In this document: one piece after another, positions 41,776 through 43,448 of the stretch
How the letters are laid out: every line of letters begins with the position of its first letter
How positions within the stretch are numbered: the stretch's first letter is position 1
Source of the DNA: Treponema sp.
GTDB lineage: Bacteria > Spirochaetota > Spirochaetia > Treponematales > Treponemataceae
Reading direction: 5' to 3'
NCBI GenBank assembly: GCA_017395545.1
Contig: JAFPUF010000045.1
Coordinates: 1-43,448 of the forward strand
Length of the DNA stretch: 43,448 nucleotides
Program-made: the position numbers and the translations under genes
The notes under the pieces: generated by a model
Seen by the model: only the letters and a program-made list of their open reading frames with translations
What the model was told of the DNA's origin: nothing
The model's database searches: none

Positions 41776-43448
41776 ATGGCAGAGTACCAGTTTCAAACAG
41801 AAGTAAACCAGCTTCTTAAACTTATCATTCATTCAATGTATTCAAACAAGGATATTTTCCTTCGCGAAATCGTTTCTAATGCTTCGGATGCTTTGGACAA
41901 GCTCAACTATCTCAAAGTTTCCGACGAGACCTACAAGGGAGTTAAGAGCGAGCCTAGAATCGACATCACTTTTGATGACCCGAACAAGATTTTGACTGTT
42001 CAGGATTCTGGTATCGGTATGAGCGAGGAAGATTTGAACAACAACCTGGGTACAATCGCCCGCTCAGGAACAAAGGCTTTCATCGAAAAAATTGCGGAAG
42101 ACAAAAATGCCGGAGAATCTAACCTTATCGGTCAGTTCGGTGTCGGTTTCTACTCTGCTTTCATGGCCGCAAAAAGAATCAATGTTTACACTCGAAAGGC
42201 AGCCAGCGACAAAATCTACAAATGGTCAAGCGACGGTACAAACAGCTACACAATCGAAGAAATCAAGGCAGACAGCGACGAGGCTAAAAAATATGGCTTT
42301 GATAAGGCTGAGACCTGTGGTTCTGCAATCGAAATGCTCTTGAACGATGATTCAAAGGAATACGCAAGCCGATGGAAGATTGAAGAGCTTATCAAACGAT
42401 ACAGCGACCACATCGCATTCCCGATTTACCTTCACTACACACAGAACAAATACGACGACAAGGGCAACATCACTGGAAGTGAGGACAAGGTTGACCAGGT
42501 AAACTCAGCTTCTGCCCTCTGGAAACGCAGCAAGAGCGAGCTTAAAAAGGAAGATTACGACAACTTCTACAAGACAATCAGCCATGACGGTCAGGAGCCG
42601 CTTCACTATGTTCACACACACGCAGAAGGAACTCAGGAATACACCACGCTTTTCTATGTTCCACAGAACGCTCCTTTCGACATGTATCAGGCTGACTACC
42701 AGAGCGGTGTCAAACTTTATGTAAAACGAGTTTTCATCACTGACGACGACCGCGAACTTTTGCCAGCTTATTTGCGATTCGTACGCGGTATCATCGACAG
42801 CGAGGACTTGCCGCTCAACGTAAGCCGTGAGATTTTGCAGCAGAACCGAATTCTTGAGACTATCAAGAGCGCAAGCGTCAAAAAACTGCTCAGTGAGTTC
42901 AAGAAGATGGGCGAAGCCGCTGACAAGGCAAAGAAAACTGAAGCTGACAAACGCAGCGACGAAGAAAAGACCGCAATCGAAAAGTGGAACAAGTTCGTAA
43001 AGAATTTTAACCGCCCGATGAAGGAAGGCCTCTACTCAGACTACGCAAACCGCGAGGAAATCTCAGAAATCGTCCGCTTCAAGAGCACAGATGAAGCAGG
43101 AACAGGCGACGACAACTGGACAAGTTTTGCTGACTATGTTCAGAGAATGAAGCCTGAACAGAAGGCAATCTACTACATCACAGGCACTGACGAAAAGAAC
43201 CTGCGTGCTTCACCACTTCTCGAAGCATACAAAAAGAAGGGATTTGAAGTCCTGATTATGGCTGACGAAATCGACGACATCGTAATTCCAAGCCTGATGA
43301 AATACAAGGAATTCGACCTCAAGGCAGTTAACCGCGCCGGAAGCGATGACGAGCTTGGCGTTGACACGGCCGAGGCAAAAAAGAAGGAAGAAGCCTTCAA
43401 GCCTGTTCAGGAAAAAATCAAGAAGGCACTTGGCGAGCGCGTAAAGGA
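41776..43448 (+). CDS. htpG: Molecular chaperone HtpG (Hsp90), 3' end outside window
   Basis: 557 codons of an ATP-dependent Hsp90 chaperone, about 80-90 residues short of full length. The GHKL ATPase motifs are intact: FLREIVSNASDALDKL with the catalytic Glu and Asn, DSGIGM, GTIARSGT and GQFGVGFYSAFM. The middle domain has the Arg finger region ISREILQQNR-like SREILQQNR. AGGAG at 41759-41763 precedes the ATG by 12 nt, a long spacing. Strongly biased codons point to high expression. It is transcribed after repeat copy B and a T-rich tract. Confidence 0.96.
   Translation, partial: MAEYQFQTEVNQLLKLIIHSMYSNKDIFLREIVSNASDALDKLNYLKVSDETYKGVKSEPRIDITFDDPNKILTVQDSGIGMSEEDLNNNLGTIARSGTKAFIEKIAEDKNAGESNLIGQFGVGFYSAFMAAKRINVYTRKAASDKIYKWSSDGTNSYTIEEIKADSDEAKKYGFDKAETCGSAIEMLLNDDSKEYASRWKIEELIKRYSDHIAFPIYLHYTQNKYDDKGNITGSEDKVDQVNSASALWKRSKSELKKEDYDNFYKTISHDGQEPLHYVHTHAEGTQEYTTLFYVPQNAPFDMYQADYQSGVKLYVKRVFITDDDRELLPAYLRFVRGIIDSEDLPLNVSREILQQNRILETIKSASVKKLLSEFKKMGEAADKAKKTEADKRSDEEKTAIEKWNKFVKNFNRPMKEGLYSDYANREEISEIVRFKSTDEAGTGDDNWTSFADYVQRMKPEQKAIYYITGTDEKNLRASPLLEAYKKKGFEVLIMADEIDDIVIPSLMKYKEFDLKAVNRAGSDDELGVDTAEAKKKEEAFKPVQEKIKKALGERVK

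Noticed and set aside
1..43448. CRISPR array, prophage or IS element
   Set aside because: No regularly spaced identical repeats with unique spacers, no transposase, integrase or phage structural genes were found; the 9-mer array at 26457 is too short-spaced for CRISPR.

Overview
The window looks like chromosomal DNA of a spirochaete, most likely a plant-polysaccharide-degrading gut or rumen Treponema. This is inferred from gene content: a bactofilin/M23 peptidase/YaaR cluster, a spirochaete-style MinD-like ATPase beside lgt, many signal peptides and lipoboxes, TTG starts, and carbohydrate genes (GH43, PL1 pectate lyase, oligosaccharide ABC transporter, fructokinase). No database search was possible. 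There are no rRNA or tRNA genes, phage genes, transposases or CRISPR arrays. Both ends cut genes: a PfkB sugar kinase on the left and htpG on the right.

Layout. 1-4.0 kb: end of a fructokinase-like gene, converging on ftsK (-). 4.1-9.6 kb: two consecutive + strand operons: DUF2804 / unknown 666-aa protein / slyX, then M23 peptidase / bactofilin / DUF327. 9.6-12.8 kb: a redox operon on the minus strand (thioredoxin-type glutathione peroxidase, atypical thioredoxin-reductase-like flavoprotein, cation efflux), divergent from an OhrR/MarR regulator with two GTATAC-centred operators between them. 12.9-15.1 kb: GNAT acetyltransferase and GH43. 15.2-17.3 kb: lgt and a MinD-like ATPase (-). 17.3-19.2 kb: omptin-like outer-membrane protease and folE2. 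19.3-26.4 kb: a sugar-uptake locus with a 1080-aa composite regulator, two permeases and a highly expressed binding protein, but no ATPase. 26.4-26.9 kb: the only gene-free stretch above 300 bp, holding a terminator, a helically phased array of DnaA-box-like 9-mers and a GC-rich hairpin element. 26.9-36.7 kb: SpoU methyltransferase, proS, a small lipoprotein, TatD, another lipoprotein, an orphan TRAP binding protein, pectate lyase and aspS. 37-39.97 kb: cysE, uvrC and a 41-aa antitoxin-like gene (-). 40-43.4 kb: a secreted LamG/FN3 protein and htpG.

Themes. (1) A family of ~75-90 bp repeats with two GC-rich hairpins occurs three times: after ohrR, before htpG (where one hairpin plus a T-run makes a terminator) and in frame inside folE2. 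(2) At least four genes, probably six, have a TATAAT-like -10 box ending 6-8 nt before the start codon and no Shine-Dalgarno, so leaderless transcripts are likely. (3) The phased 9-mer array at 26457-26633 is the most unusual non-coding structure. It could be a replication origin or a DnaA-titrating site, although no dnaA, dnaN or gyrB is nearby. (4) The composite regulator keeps the outline of a hybrid histidine kinase but has lost its phosphorylation residues.
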